Assembly: GCA_900315265.1 (NCBI GenBank)
Contig: OMYN01000018.1
Location: forward strand, 1 to 39,160
From: an uncultured Eubacteriales bacterium
GTDB taxonomy: Bacteria > Bacillota > Clostridia > Lachnospirales > Bianqueaceae
DNA length: 39,160 bases
Reading direction: 5' to 3'
Positions 1-7,861 of this stretch are shown here, piece after piece. Both the position numbers and the translations under genes were made by a program. Positions within the stretch are counted from its first letter, which is position 1. Every line of letters starts with the position of its first letter. The notes beneath the pieces are model-generated. The model had not been told where the DNA came from. It worked only from the letters and a program-made list of their open reading frames with translations, and ran no database searches.

Positions 1-118
1 CATGGTGACAGACAGGCGCTTTCAGGCAGCACCGGGACGAAAACTATGATAACAGGCGGGAACAGATCATCAAAACAATATCGGAAATGGATTCCCGACG
101 CTTAAGTCCTTAAACGAC

Positions 119-582
119 GCAGATAAGAAAAATGATGTAAGCGCAGAGGCTCCCGCCAAAGCCGAAGCTGCTGTAAGGCGCCGGCGGAAACCAAGACTGA
201 ACCCGTCGATTTCTCCAAGGTGGAGATCGAGCCGCTCTTTAAGGATTACGTCGATTTCGATACCTTCAGCAAGTCCGATTTCCGCGCGGTCAAGGTAAAG
301 GTCTGCGAAGCGGTGCCGAAGTCAAAGAAGCTTCTCAAGTTCACGCTGGACGACGGAACCGGCACAGACAGGATCATTCTTTCCGGCATCCACGCCTGGT
401 ATGAGCCGGAAGAGCTGGTCGGCAAGACTTGCCTGGCCATCCTCAACCTTCCGCCCCGAAAGATGATGGGCATCGATTCCTGCGGCATGCTGATTTCCGC
501 CGTTCATACAGAAGAGGGAGAAGAAAAGCTGCATCTGATCATGCTCGACAATGCCATCCCGGCCGGCGCAAAGATGTACTGA
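119..582 (+). pseudogene. metG: C-terminal tRNA-binding domain of methionyl-tRNA synthetase (relic)
   Basis: From about position 184 the frame encodes an OB-fold tRNA-binding domain with motifs usual at the C-terminus of clostridial MetG: KKLLKFTLDDGTG, ILSGIHAWY, NLPPRKMMGIDSCGM and a final PAGAKMY. In the intact enzyme this domain helps dimerise MetG and hold tRNA. The catalytic domain is missing. An Ala/Lys-rich linker is readable in frame 2 up to about 173, and the domain continues in frame 1, so a one-base deletion lies near 172-175. Further upstream all frames hit stops (47-52, 103-105) and nothing MetG-like is seen. A GTG at 220 could start a free-standing domain of 120 residues, but no good ribosome binding site precedes it. 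I read this as a remnant; a stand-alone tRNA-binding protein is the alternative. Confidence 0.6.
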
Positions 583-721
583 TTTTCCAAAGAAAACGGT
601 ATGACTTGAACGCCCAATAGACGGTAGCAAATCGGGTATACACTGAAAAATCTGCGGCTGAGTCGGAAATTTACGCAGAAACATAAAAATCGCACATTTG
701 AAATTTTTTCAATGCGGTATT

Positions 722-755
722 AAGGGCGATGGCATAACAGTCACCGCCCTTTTTT
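722..755 (+). terminator. Intrinsic terminator after the metG relic
   Basis: AAGGGCG (722-728) pairs with CGCCCTT (745-751) around a 16-base loop, and a run of T follows to 755. It would close transcription from the left before the gene at 846. Confidence 0.6.
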
Positions 756-845
756 CGACCGGATGCGGATAATAGAAAGAATTGGAATCCTCCTGACAAA
801 TTTTCTAATGGAAGAAGAATAAAATTTCAGTTTTCGAGGTGAAAA

Positions 846-1175
846 ATGGCGATCACAGTGAATCTGTATTATTCGGGATATGACGGCAGCGCGAGAGCAT
901 TTGCCGACGAGATGATTTCATCGGGAACAGTCGCGGCGATCCGCGCTGAAACCGGGAATCTGAGATATGAGTATTTCCAGCCGCTGGATGATCCGGAAAC
1001 AATCCTTCTGATTGACAGCTGGGAAGACCAGGAGGCAATCGACCGGCATCATATATCGCCGATGATGAAGAAGATTGCCGAGCTCCGCGATAAATATGAC
1101 CTTCACATGAAGGCGGAGCGGTATGTGTCAGATGATTCCATCCCGGAAGCTGACCGGAAATTCATCAGGAAGTAA
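846..1175 (+). CDS. ABM-domain putative quinol monooxygenase-like protein
   Basis: This 109-residue protein has the ferredoxin-like fold signature of antibiotic biosynthesis monooxygenase (ABM/YgiN-type) proteins: a short first strand (MAITVNLYYSGYDGS), a helix with FADEM, the strand pair YEYFQPLDDPETILLIDSWED, and the helix HHISPMMKKIAEL. Family members are small cofactor-free oxygenases or dimeric stress proteins, and the substrate cannot be told from sequence. The start is supported by GAGGTG at 836-841, five bases before the ATG. The GNAT gene follows after 35 bases and may share the transcript. The family call is fairly secure; the reaction is not. Confidence 0.72.
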   Translation: MAITVNLYYSGYDGSARAFADEMISSGTVAAIRAETGNLRYEYFQPLDDPETILLIDSWEDQEAIDRHHISPMMKKIAELRDKYDLHMKAERYVSDDSIPEADRKFIRK

Positions 1176-1210
1176 TATTGGGGCAAATCAAAATTTCAGT
1201 AGGTGAGAGC

Positions 1211-1741
1211 ATGAATGAAATAACACTTATTTCTCTGACCGATGATGATCGGGAGCAGTTTATATTGGACAATCAGGAGGCATTTAATTATGGTGCGCTG
1301 GAAGAATTCGGTTTGCGGGATGATCATTTTGAAACAGAGAATCAGATCATCTCCCGTGAAACAATAGAGCGGTCAATTGATGATGGGCAGGCGTACCGTA
1401 TTATGCAAGATGGCAAACCGGTCGGAGGTGTTGTGATAAAAGTGACAGGTCAACGCGGCAATCTTGATCTGTTATTCGTTTCTCCGAAAGTTCACAACAA
1501 AGGCATCGGCTATGCTGCGTGGCGCGAGATTGAGAAGTTGCATCCGGAGGTAACTGTCTGGGAAACGGTCACTCCATATTTTGAAAAGAGAAATATTCAT
1601 TTTTATGTGAATCGCTGTGGATTTCACATCGTGGAGTTCTACAACAGGCATCATCCTGACCCTAATGATCCGGAAATGACAGATCAGATAGACGAACAAT
1701 CCCTGGACGGGATGTTTCGGTTTGAGAAGATAATGAATTAG
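1211..1741 (+). CDS. GNAT-family N-acetyltransferase
   Basis: The 176-residue product shows the GNAT core: a strand ending in GKPVGGVVIK, the central strand LDLLFVSPKVHNKGIGYAAW, where the HNKGIG stretch is the acetyl-CoA pyrophosphate loop, and the late strand plus helix FYVNRCGFHIVEFY. It should transfer an acetyl group from acetyl-CoA to an unknown amine. A TTG at 1178 would extend it by 11 residues, but AGGTGAG at 1201-1207 directly before the ATG at 1211 decides the start. A tail of about 25 acidic residues after the core is unremarkable. A bidirectional terminator at 1989-2014 separates it from the convergent ATPase gene. Confidence 0.75.
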   Translation: MNEITLISLTDDDREQFILDNQEAFNYGALEEFGLRDDHFETENQIISRETIERSIDDGQAYRIMQDGKPVGGVVIKVTGQRGNLDLLFVSPKVHNKGIGYAAWREIEKLHPEVTVWETVTPYFEKRNIHFYVNRCGFHIVEFYNRHHPDPNDPEMTDQIDEQSLDGMFRFEKIMN

Positions 1742-1988
1742 TGAAATCCTCAATCATCCGGCAAATTAAAATCGAGTTGGGCTTGCTCGAAAATCGTATG
1801 ATGAAAATAATCGTGCAGGTTTTCGATTTTTTTTACACGATTCGGCGAATAATAAAAAACCGATTTGACAATACAGTGCATATTTATTAGATGTATTTAT
1901 TCCCCAAAAGCAAAAGGCTGCTGTTATTGGGGAACAGCATTTAAGTACTAACTGACCAGGAATGCGTTATTAAAAACTGATCGAAGAA

Positions 1989-2014
1989 AAAAGCCGGTGA
2001 GCGATCCGGCTTTT
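1989..2014. terminator. Bidirectional intrinsic terminator
   Basis: AAAAGCCGG (1989-1997) pairs with CCGGCTTTT (2006-2014) over an 8-base loop. A seven-T run follows on the plus strand and an A-run precedes it, so it can serve both the GNAT gene and the convergent ATPase gene. The preceding stretch 1742-1988 has no gene I can support. Confidence 0.8.
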
Positions 2015-2049
2015 TTTATGAGAAATTTTCGCTTGACAGAAAACATGAA

Positions 2050-3393
2050 TCAGCTTCGCTGTTCCCAGACCAGCCGGATATATTCCGGCAGCCTGAACAT
2101 ACAGTACAGCGGGATACTCCAGACCTTTGTTGCCCCATCCATGTTATCGGCGATATTTTTAAGGGAAAATCGGTAAGCCTGCGCCGGTTCATATCGATGG
2201 CAGAATAAATGCAGACTTTTTGCTTTTGTATTGTCGGCAGATTTCACTTCAATCGGAGAGATTGTACCTTCGTAATCGGTAATAAAATCGACTTCAGCCT
2301 CTGACTTTGATCTCCAGAAGCTTGGTTGGATGCCAAGCGAAATCAATTCCGTCAGAACAAAATTCTCTGTCAGGGCTCCTTTGAAATGTATGAAATCCGC
2401 ATCGCCCATTAAAATTGTGCGGTAGTTTATTTTTGATTTTCTGCGGAGAAGTCCGATATCCGACATATATACTTTGTAATAGGTTGCGTCTTCTTCACCG
2501 CTTAGAGGCAGTTCCGGATTTCTCACGAGATGGACCTGGATAAGGAGGCCGGCGTTCACAAGCCACTGCATCGCGTCTTCCAGATCTTTGGCGCGATTCC
2601 CGGCTTTTACGTGGGAAAAAACAAATTTATTGTTTTCTTTTGCAAGCTGAATGGGGACAGAGTCCCAGATCTGACGCAGTTTTAGTATATCGTTTACCGG
2701 GGCGTGCTTGCCAAAGTCCGCCGAATAGTCATCAAGGATATGGTCCTGGATCTTTTCAACCTCCGACAGATCATGGGTATTGATCCAGCACTGAACAGCT
2801 TCCGGCATCCCGCCGATAACATAGTAGAGTTTCAGGTCCGCCTCCATCTGCCGGGTATAGATCTCAGATAAAGGCTGATTCAGTGGCTGTTTGGTGATTC
2901 CCTCAATAAAATTTCCGTCTCCAATCGCCTCGGCAAACTCCATGAAAGACATGGGAGACATTTTAAGCCTGTCCACCTTGCCGACTGGGAAAGAAATCGA
3001 TTCGTTATTGACAGTGACTTCGAAAAGAGAGCTCGCGCCAATGATATGTAGCTCAGGCAGATCCTCGCAAAAGTATTTAAGCGATGTGATGGCTCTCGGG
3101 CACGCCTGGATTTCATCCAGGATAACAAGCGTTTTTCCGGGCTCAATTGGCTTGCTGCGATGCAGAGAACCAAGTTCGAACAGTATCCTGTTCACATTGA
3201 AATCATGATCGAAGACGCTTTTAAGCGTGTCGTCAGCTTCCAAATTAAAATAGGCAGTATCCGGGAAATATTCTCCTCCGAATTCTTTAAGAAGATATGT
3301 CTTTCCGCACTGCCTGACACCCGTTACAAGAAGAGGTTTTCGGTTCGGTCGGTCTTTCCATTTCACAAGCTCTGCTTTGGCTGTACGTTTCAT
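2050..3393 (-). CDS. AAA-family ATPase with DUF4143 domain
   Basis: The 447-residue protein starts with an AAA_14 ATPase domain. The Walker A motif GVRQCGKT is near residue 27, the Walker B-like strand LVILDEIQACP near 90, and the sensor-type segment LHIIGASSLFEV near 120. The C-terminal half is a DUF4143 region with a nuclease-like core: FWRSKSEAEVDFI, then an E-V-K stretch (ISPIEVKSADNTKAKSL), as in PD-(D/E)XK-type folds. These proteins are common and mobile in anaerobes; their cellular role is poorly known. The longer frame from 3465 was shortened because GGAGG (3403-3407 on the opposite strand) sits seven bases before the ATG at 3393. It is next to decayed toxin-antitoxin genes, which fits an accessory island. 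Confidence 0.8.
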   Translation of the reverse strand: MKRTAKAELVKWKDRPNRKPLLVTGVRQCGKTYLLKEFGGEYFPDTAYFNLEADDTLKSVFDHDFNVNRILFELGSLHRSKPIEPGKTLVILDEIQACPRAITSLKYFCEDLPELHIIGASSLFEVTVNNESISFPVGKVDRLKMSPMSFMEFAEAIGDGNFIEGITKQPLNQPLSEIYTRQMEADLKLYYVIGGMPEAVQCWINTHDLSEVEKIQDHILDDYSADFGKHAPVNDILKLRQIWDSVPIQLAKENNKFVFSHVKAGNRAKDLEDAMQWLVNAGLLIQVHLVRNPELPLSGEEDATYYKVYMSDIGLLRRKSKINYRTILMGDADFIHFKGALTENFVLTELISLGIQPSFWRSKSEAEVDFITDYEGTISPIEVKSADNTKAKSLHLFCHRYEPAQAYRFSLKNIADNMDGATKVWSIPLYCMFRLPEYIRLVWEQRS

Positions 3394-3720
3394 TACTGTT
3401 AACCTCCAGTGGCAGGTTATATATTCCTGTGAGGTTATTTTACAAAAAAACGCGGAAAAATACAATCACGAGCACATTTTTAGGACGAATATATGCAAAA
3501 CAGACTGCGTTTTCGGAATGAATTGGAAGCACTTTGATGTTAGTGTTCAGCTGAAGGAAATCGAATTACTCGTAAAATAGAATCCTGTGAATTTAAGACC
3601 AATTATGAGCGATTATTTACCATCAATCAATTGTGAGAGAAGGCACTGCCTGGAAAACAGCGCTGTTTGATAGCTGTGATATTTTCGGATACCATATTAG
3701 CACAAAAGAAGGTGACTGGG
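3394..3720. other. AT-rich intergenic region, no gene seen
   Basis: Between the divergent ATPase and abiEi relic lie about 330 bases with only short frames. The ATPase ribosome binding site is at its left edge and AAGGTG (3709-3714) at its right edge precedes the abiEi start. Base composition is clearly more AT-rich than in the operons further right. Confidence 0.5.
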
Positions 3721-4310
3721 ATGACAACAGAAGATAAGATCAGAAGCATTGAAATGGAAAATAAGGTTTTAACAACCGGAACCGTTCTTTCATACGGAAT
3801 TTCAAAACGGAGTTCTATCATTTTCTAAAAGAAAACGGATATGAGAGAATTGCTCAGGGAGTATATTTAAGACCGGATGAGCTTATTGATGAATCCTATC
3901 TGTTACATATACGCTGTCCAAAAGCCGTCTTTTCACATGACGAGGGCCTTTATTACTATGGCCTGGTTGACAGAGAGCCAATGCAGCAGACAATCACGAT
4001 ATATACCGGATACAACACAAAGCGCTTAACGGAATCAGGTGTAAAAGCATTTACAGTCAAAAAAGAACTTCTGGATATCGGAAGAATCGAGGTGGTCGAT
4101 TCCTATGGTTACATTGTTCCAATGTATGACCTTGAAAGGACAATCTGCGATCTCATCCGCAGCCGCAGCTGGTTTGAGATACAGGATTTCCGAACGGCTC
4201 TGAAGACGTATGTTAAAAGACAAGATAAAGATTTGAACCGGCTGATGCGATACGCGGAATCATTTCACGTCGAAAATATTATGAGAAAATACATGAAGGT
4301 GCTTCTGTAA
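3721..4310 (+). pseudogene. abiEi: AbiEi-type antitoxin (type IV toxin-antitoxin), frameshifted
   Basis: The ATG at 3721 with AAGGTG upstream opens a frame that reads VLTTGTVLSYGIS and then stops at 3829. Shifting frame near 3808-3810 restores FYHFLKENGYERIAQGVYL, a winged-helix N-terminal domain. It is followed by the hallmark FSHDEGLYYYGLVDREP and the AbiEi core containing YDLERTICDLIRSRS. The product would be a transcriptional repressor and antitoxin that counters the AbiEii nucleotidyltransferase. One base is missing (or two were gained) near 3808, so the full protein cannot be made. The longest intact piece is 3981-4310. A sequencing error is the alternative, but the partner gene next door is also broken, which favours real decay. 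Confidence 0.72.
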
Positions 4311-4341
4311 TGGCTTTGACACCGGAGCAGAGATGAAATCG

Positions 4342-4470
4342 GCAATGGATATTGATAAAAGCATCAGAAATCAGAAACTATCCATGGGAAATGTGAAGAT
4401 ATGATTCAGGAAATAGCTTTAATACAATTAGAGAATGGCGTTTCGTTTAGAGTGTTTACCGAAATTTGTT
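4342..4470 (+). pseudogene. abiEii: Fragment of AbiEii-type nucleotidyltransferase toxin
   Basis: Right after abiEi the sequence reads MDIDKSIRNQKLSM in one frame (from 4345). After a one-base shift near 4388 it reads DMIQEIALIQLENGVSFRV. This matches the part of the AbiEii toxin around its nucleotidyltransferase D-x-D motif, usually written TMDIDATI. The protein's start and whole C-terminal domain are absent, leaving about 43 codons. It confirms that the abiE pair once stood here and was lost. No functional toxin can come from it. Confidence 0.6.
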
Positions 4471-4560
4471 TTGAGGCTTTCTCCCAGATTCTTGCTAAAA
4501 TTCCCAAATTATACATAATATTGGGAAAAAGGTAATTGCCTTGGGAGAAAGGGATTGTCG

Positions 4561-4794
4561 ATGAGAACTTTTGAATATTCAAACTTGAAGGACAGGACAT
4601 GGGATACGGAGATTTTGTCCTATGTCGCCCAGATTCATGAATACAAGGGAAGGCAGGAACTTTTTCTGCGGCAGAAGCCCGCTACACTGCACCGGCTGAT
4701 TGAGATTGCCAAGGTACAGAGTACAGAAAGCTCCAATCAGATCGAAGGTATCGTGACGACAGAGCTTCCGTTCCGAGGGGAAAGGGAGCCGTGA
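4561..4794 (+). pseudogene. N-terminal fragment of a Fic-family protein
   Basis: The frame from ATG 4561 (GGGAGAAAGG upstream) encodes 77 residues that look like the N-terminal Fic_N region of bacterial Fic proteins, ending in IAKVQSTESSNQIEGIVTTE. The SSNQIEGI stretch is close to the (S/T)xxxE(G/N) inhibitory helix of Fic AMP-transferases, which blocks ATP binding. The frame leaves the family pattern after that point and stops at 4794. The Fic core with HPFxxGNG is nowhere in the following 400 bases. A full protein is usually 350-400 residues, so this is a truncation. Confidence 0.65.
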
Positions 4795-5174
4795 TCTGTA
4801 TGTATCCGTCTGTCAGTGCGATCGACCGTGACAATTATATCGTTCCAGTCTGGACGATTTGAAATCTGAGAGAGTGGAACAGCACATTTGTGCGGGAAGC
4901 AAATCCTGCATATAAAGAAGCAGACAGGGACAGATAAATTAAGTATCTGTCGATGTAGAGAGGGCATATATGATCAAATAGATACATCCTTATGATTTCA
5001 TCGTAAATCGATAACCGCACAAATGAGTAATTGTCGGCCTGTCAATTCAAAAGTTGAGAATAAGATTATTACATATTTGCCAACATACATGTAGCATAAT
5101 GGTTGGATGTATAATAAAATAAAGACAAGGTAGCAGCTTGTATATAGTTTTTTTTGGAAAGTTACCTGGAAAGA
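4795..5174. other. Non-coding stretch before the fumC-hdr operon
   Basis: About 380 AT-rich bases contain only short spurious frames. They probably hold decayed remains downstream of the fic fragment; no recognisable motif was found. The operon promoter begins at 5175. Confidence 0.5.
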
Positions 5175-5203
5175 TTGACAAAGAATTAACTAAGTAATAT
5201 AAT
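5175..5203 (+). promoter_or_regulatory. Consensus sigma-A promoter of the fumC-hdr-frd-mdh operon
   Basis: TTGACA (5175-5180) and TATAAT (5198-5203) are both perfect hexamers with a 17-base spacer. Transcription should start near 5210, giving a leader of about 60 bases. It is the best promoter in the window and lies before an operon of eleven genes, which suggests strong expression. Confidence 0.88.
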
Positions 5204-5222
5204 CACGTCGATGTAGTCAACA

Positions 5223-5238
5223 AGCCGGTTTACCGGCT
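5223..5238 (+). promoter_or_regulatory. Leader hairpin in the fumC mRNA
   Basis: AGCCGG (5223-5228) and CCGGCT (5233-5238) form a perfect stem with loop TTTA. With one bulged A the stem can extend by about three pairs. It lies in the predicted 5' leader, 32 bases before the fumC start, and has no T-run, so it is more likely an mRNA-stabilising or regulatory hairpin than a terminator. Confidence 0.5.
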
Positions 5239-5270
5239 GTTCATAATATAAGCCTGCCTGGGAGGTAAAT

Positions 5271-6647
5271 ATGGAATATCGGATCGAACATGATTCTATG
5301 GGCGAAGTCAAGGTCCCGGCTGATCACTACTGGGGCGCACAGACAGAAAGAAGTCACGAGAATTTTCAGATCGGTGTTGGCATCGAGACCATGCCGAAAG
5401 AGATCATCCATGCTTTCGGTATCCTGAAGAAGGCAGCTGCTGAGGCCAATCATGAGCTGAAGCCGGAGAAAATGACAGACCGCAAGCTGGCCGTCATCGA
5501 GCAGGCTGCCGATAAGGTGATAAGCGGTGAGCTGAACAGCGAATTTCCGCTTGTCGTATGGCAGACCGGTTCCGGCACTCAGTCCAATATGAACACCAAT
5601 GAAGTTATCGCCAATGTCGCCAACTCGCTGGCGGGTGAAAAGCTCTGCCATCCCAATGATGATATCAACATGAGTCAGTCGTCCAACGATACCTTTCCGA
5701 CGGCCATGCATATTTCAGCGGTGCTTGCTCTGGAGGAAAAACTGATCCCTGCGGCTCAGGAGCTGATCGAAACATTTAAAAAACTCGAAAAAGAAAATGA
5801 GGGGATCGTGAAGTCCGGAAGGACCCATCTTCAGGACGCGGTTCCGATCGCGTTCTCACAGGAAATCAGCGGATGGAGGAGTTCCCTCGAAAAAGATGTT
5901 GAACTGGTGAAGCTTGCTGCTGAACCGCTCAAATGCCTTGCGTTGGGTGGAACTGCCGTAGGGACGGGACTGAACGCACCCAAGGGCTTTGACAGTCTTG
6001 TAGCGGAGAAGGTTTCCGCTTTAACGGGAGTTGCGTTTACGACGGCTCCGAACAAATTCCACGCCCTTACTTCGAAAGATGAAATTGTTTTTGCCCATGG
6101 TGCTGTAAAAGCCATGGCGTGTGATATGATGAAAATAGCCAACGACGTGCGCTGGCTTGCTTCGGGACCCAGAGACGGACTGGGTGAGATCACGATCCCG
6201 GCCAATGAACCCGGATCTTCCATCATGCCCGGCAAGGTGAATCCGACCCAGTGTGAGCAGGTCACGATGGTTGCCGTTCAGATCATCGGAAATGACACGG
6301 CCATCGGCATGGCCGCCACTCAGGGAAATTTTGAACTGAATGTTTTCATGCCGGTCATCGCCTACAATTTCCAGCAGTCTGTACGGATCCTTTCGGAATC
6401 GATCCGTTCATTCAATAAAAACTGCGCAGTCGGGATCAAGGCAAATAAAGAAAAAATGCACGACAATCTCTACAATTCTCTGATGCTTGTGACGGCGCTG
6501 AATCCGTATATCGGTTATGAAAACGCGGCCAAGACGTCCCAGCTGGCTTTCAGAGAAAACATTTCGCTGAAGGAAGCTTGTGTCAGACTTGGCTTCCTGA
6601 CAGCTGAAGAATTCGACAAGGTCTTTCATCCGGAACAGATGGTCTGA
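5271..6647 (+). CDS. fumC: Class II fumarate hydratase
   Basis: This 458-residue enzyme interconverts malate and fumarate without a metal cluster, in the cytoplasm. Full-length class II fumarase motifs are present in order: SGTQSNMNTNEVIAN (about 104), SSNDTFPTAMH (about 138), SGRTHLQDAVP with the catalytic His (about 185), and the superfamily signature GSSIMPGKVNPTQCE (about 315) with the catalytic Ser. GGAGG at 5261-5265 sets the start. It is the first gene of the operon, 17 bases before hdrB. Its presence together with fumarate reductase and a malate-type dehydrogenase indicates the reductive direction, malate to fumarate to succinate. A plain class II enzyme in a strict anaerobe is mildly notable because many Clostridia use the Fe-S class I type. 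Confidence 0.95.
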   Translation: MEYRIEHDSMGEVKVPADHYWGAQTERSHENFQIGVGIETMPKEIIHAFGILKKAAAEANHELKPEKMTDRKLAVIEQAADKVISGELNSEFPLVVWQTGSGTQSNMNTNEVIANVANSLAGEKLCHPNDDINMSQSSNDTFPTAMHISAVLALEEKLIPAAQELIETFKKLEKENEGIVKSGRTHLQDAVPIAFSQEISGWRSSLEKDVELVKLAAEPLKCLALGGTAVGTGLNAPKGFDSLVAEKVSALTGVAFTTAPNKFHALTSKDEIVFAHGAVKAMACDMMKIANDVRWLASGPRDGLGEITIPANEPGSSIMPGKVNPTQCEQVTMVAVQIIGNDTAIGMAATQGNFELNVFMPVIAYNFQQSVRILSESIRSFNKNCAVGIKANKEKMHDNLYNSLMLVTALNPYIGYENAAKTSQLAFRENISLKEACVRLGFLTAEEFDKVFHPEQMV

Positions 6648-6664
6648 CAAGAAAGGGCTGACAG

Positions 6665-7456
6665 ATGGTTTACAACTATTTTCCAGGCTGTACATTAAAG
6701 GAAAAAGCCAAAGACTTCGACAAATGGGGAAGAGACTGTGCTTCGGCTCTCGGAGTCCCTCTTACTGAAATCGAAGACTGGCAGTGCTGCGGCGGCGTGT
6801 ATCCGCTTTCTAAGGATGAGATCGCTGTCCGTCTTTCTTCGATCCGCGCATTGGCCTATGCCCAGGCCCATGGAGGCGTGCTTGTGACGCTGTGCGCGGC
6901 CTGCCACAATGTACTGAAACAAACGAACTATGATATCGCCAATGATGAGAACTTTGCGCTGAAGGCCAATAATTATCTGGCTGCCGACGGTATCTCCTAT
7001 CACGGCGAAGCGAAGGTCATACACTATCTTGAACTATTGCGGGATGAGGTTGGATTTGATGCAGTCAAAAAAGCTGTGAAGAAGCCGCTTGCCGGGCAGA
7101 AGATCGGGGCCTACTACGGGTGCCTTCTTCTGCGTCCCGGCTACAAGATGGACATGGACAACCCCGAGAATCCCAGTATCATGGAGGATCTGATCCGTGC
7201 TCTCGGTGCGCAGCCGGTCGTATACGCGCAGCGTAATGAATGCTGCGGCGGATACCTGGCCATGGAAGACAGTGAACTGCCCAAGAAGCGGGTAACCAGG
7301 ATCCTTGGCAATGCAGCTGCGCAGGGCGCTGACACAGTCATTACGGCCTGCCCTTTGTGCTATTACAACTTGAAGAAGTATAGTCAGGACAGCGGCGTTA
7401 AGGTGCGGTATCTGACCGATGTGCTGGCGGAAGCGCTGGACGTGAAGGAGGGATAA
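6665..7456 (+). CDS. hdrB: Heterodisulfide reductase subunit B-like (HdrB)
   Basis: The 263-residue protein contains two complete CCG domains, each binding a noncubane [4Fe-4S] cluster in characterised HdrB. The first has Cys9, the pair Cys41-Cys42 (QCCGG) and LCAACHN; the second has YYGCLLL, NECCGGYLAME and ACPLCYYNL. In methanogens this subunit cleaves the CoM-S-S-CoB disulfide; in bacteria without those thiols the acceptor differs by operon. Here the fumarate reductase subunits are in the same transcript, so HdrB may pass electrons to them (inference). AAAGGG upstream supports the start; hdrC begins after one base. Confidence 0.9.
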   Translation: MVYNYFPGCTLKEKAKDFDKWGRDCASALGVPLTEIEDWQCCGGVYPLSKDEIAVRLSSIRALAYAQAHGGVLVTLCAACHNVLKQTNYDIANDENFALKANNYLAADGISYHGEAKVIHYLELLRDEVGFDAVKKAVKKPLAGQKIGAYYGCLLLRPGYKMDMDNPENPSIMEDLIRALGAQPVVYAQRNECCGGYLAMEDSELPKKRVTRILGNAAAQGADTVITACPLCYYNLKKYSQDSGVKVRYLTDVLAEALDVKEG

Positions 7457-7457
7457 A

Positions 7458-7850
7458 ATGGCTGTCAATTATACCGTAACACCGGAAGAGATCCTTGCCA
7501 TCAGCGGCGTGAATCCCCGCAAGTGTATGAAATGCGGACGCTGCACGGCAACGTGCCCGGCGTTCGATGAGATGGAATATCATCCCCACCAGTTTGTGGC
7601 CATGGTGGAAGAGGGCCGCATAGAAGAGCTGATGAACAGCCGCTCGATATACCGCTGCCTGTCCTGTATGGCGTGCATCGAAAGGTGTCCGCGGCAGGTC
7701 GAGCCGGCAAAGTTGATTGAAGCTGTCCGTCTTGCCGTGACCCGTCAGCAGGGCGGAAGCCATCTGATCCCTGATCAGGTACCGGAAAGACTGGATCCGG
7801 ATATGCCGCAGCAGGCGATCGTCTCTGCTTACCGCAAGTACACGAAGTAA
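7458..7850 (+). CDS. hdrC: Heterodisulfide reductase subunit C-like (HdrC)
   Basis: This is a 130-residue ferredoxin-like subunit with two 4Fe-4S motifs, CMKCGRCTATCP and CLSCMACIERCPRQVEP. HdrC conducts electrons between HdrA and HdrB. Length and motif spacing match stand-alone HdrC. GGAGGG precedes the ATG, and hdrA follows after 11 bases. It is almost certainly part of a soluble HdrABC core. Confidence 0.9.
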   Translation: MAVNYTVTPEEILAISGVNPRKCMKCGRCTATCPAFDEMEYHPHQFVAMVEEGRIEELMNSRSIYRCLSCMACIERCPRQVEPAKLIEAVRLAVTRQQGGSHLIPDQVPERLDPDMPQQAIVSAYRKYTK

Positions 7851-7861
7851 AGGAGCGAAAA

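Noticed and set aside
1788-1825. Terminator formed by CGAAAA and TTTTCG before a T-run
   Set aside because: Only six A/T-rich pairs around a loop of about 26 bases; the hairpin at 1989-2014 is far better.
5223-5238. Terminator before fumC
   Set aside because: The stem is perfect but has no T-run and lies inside the predicted leader of the operon.
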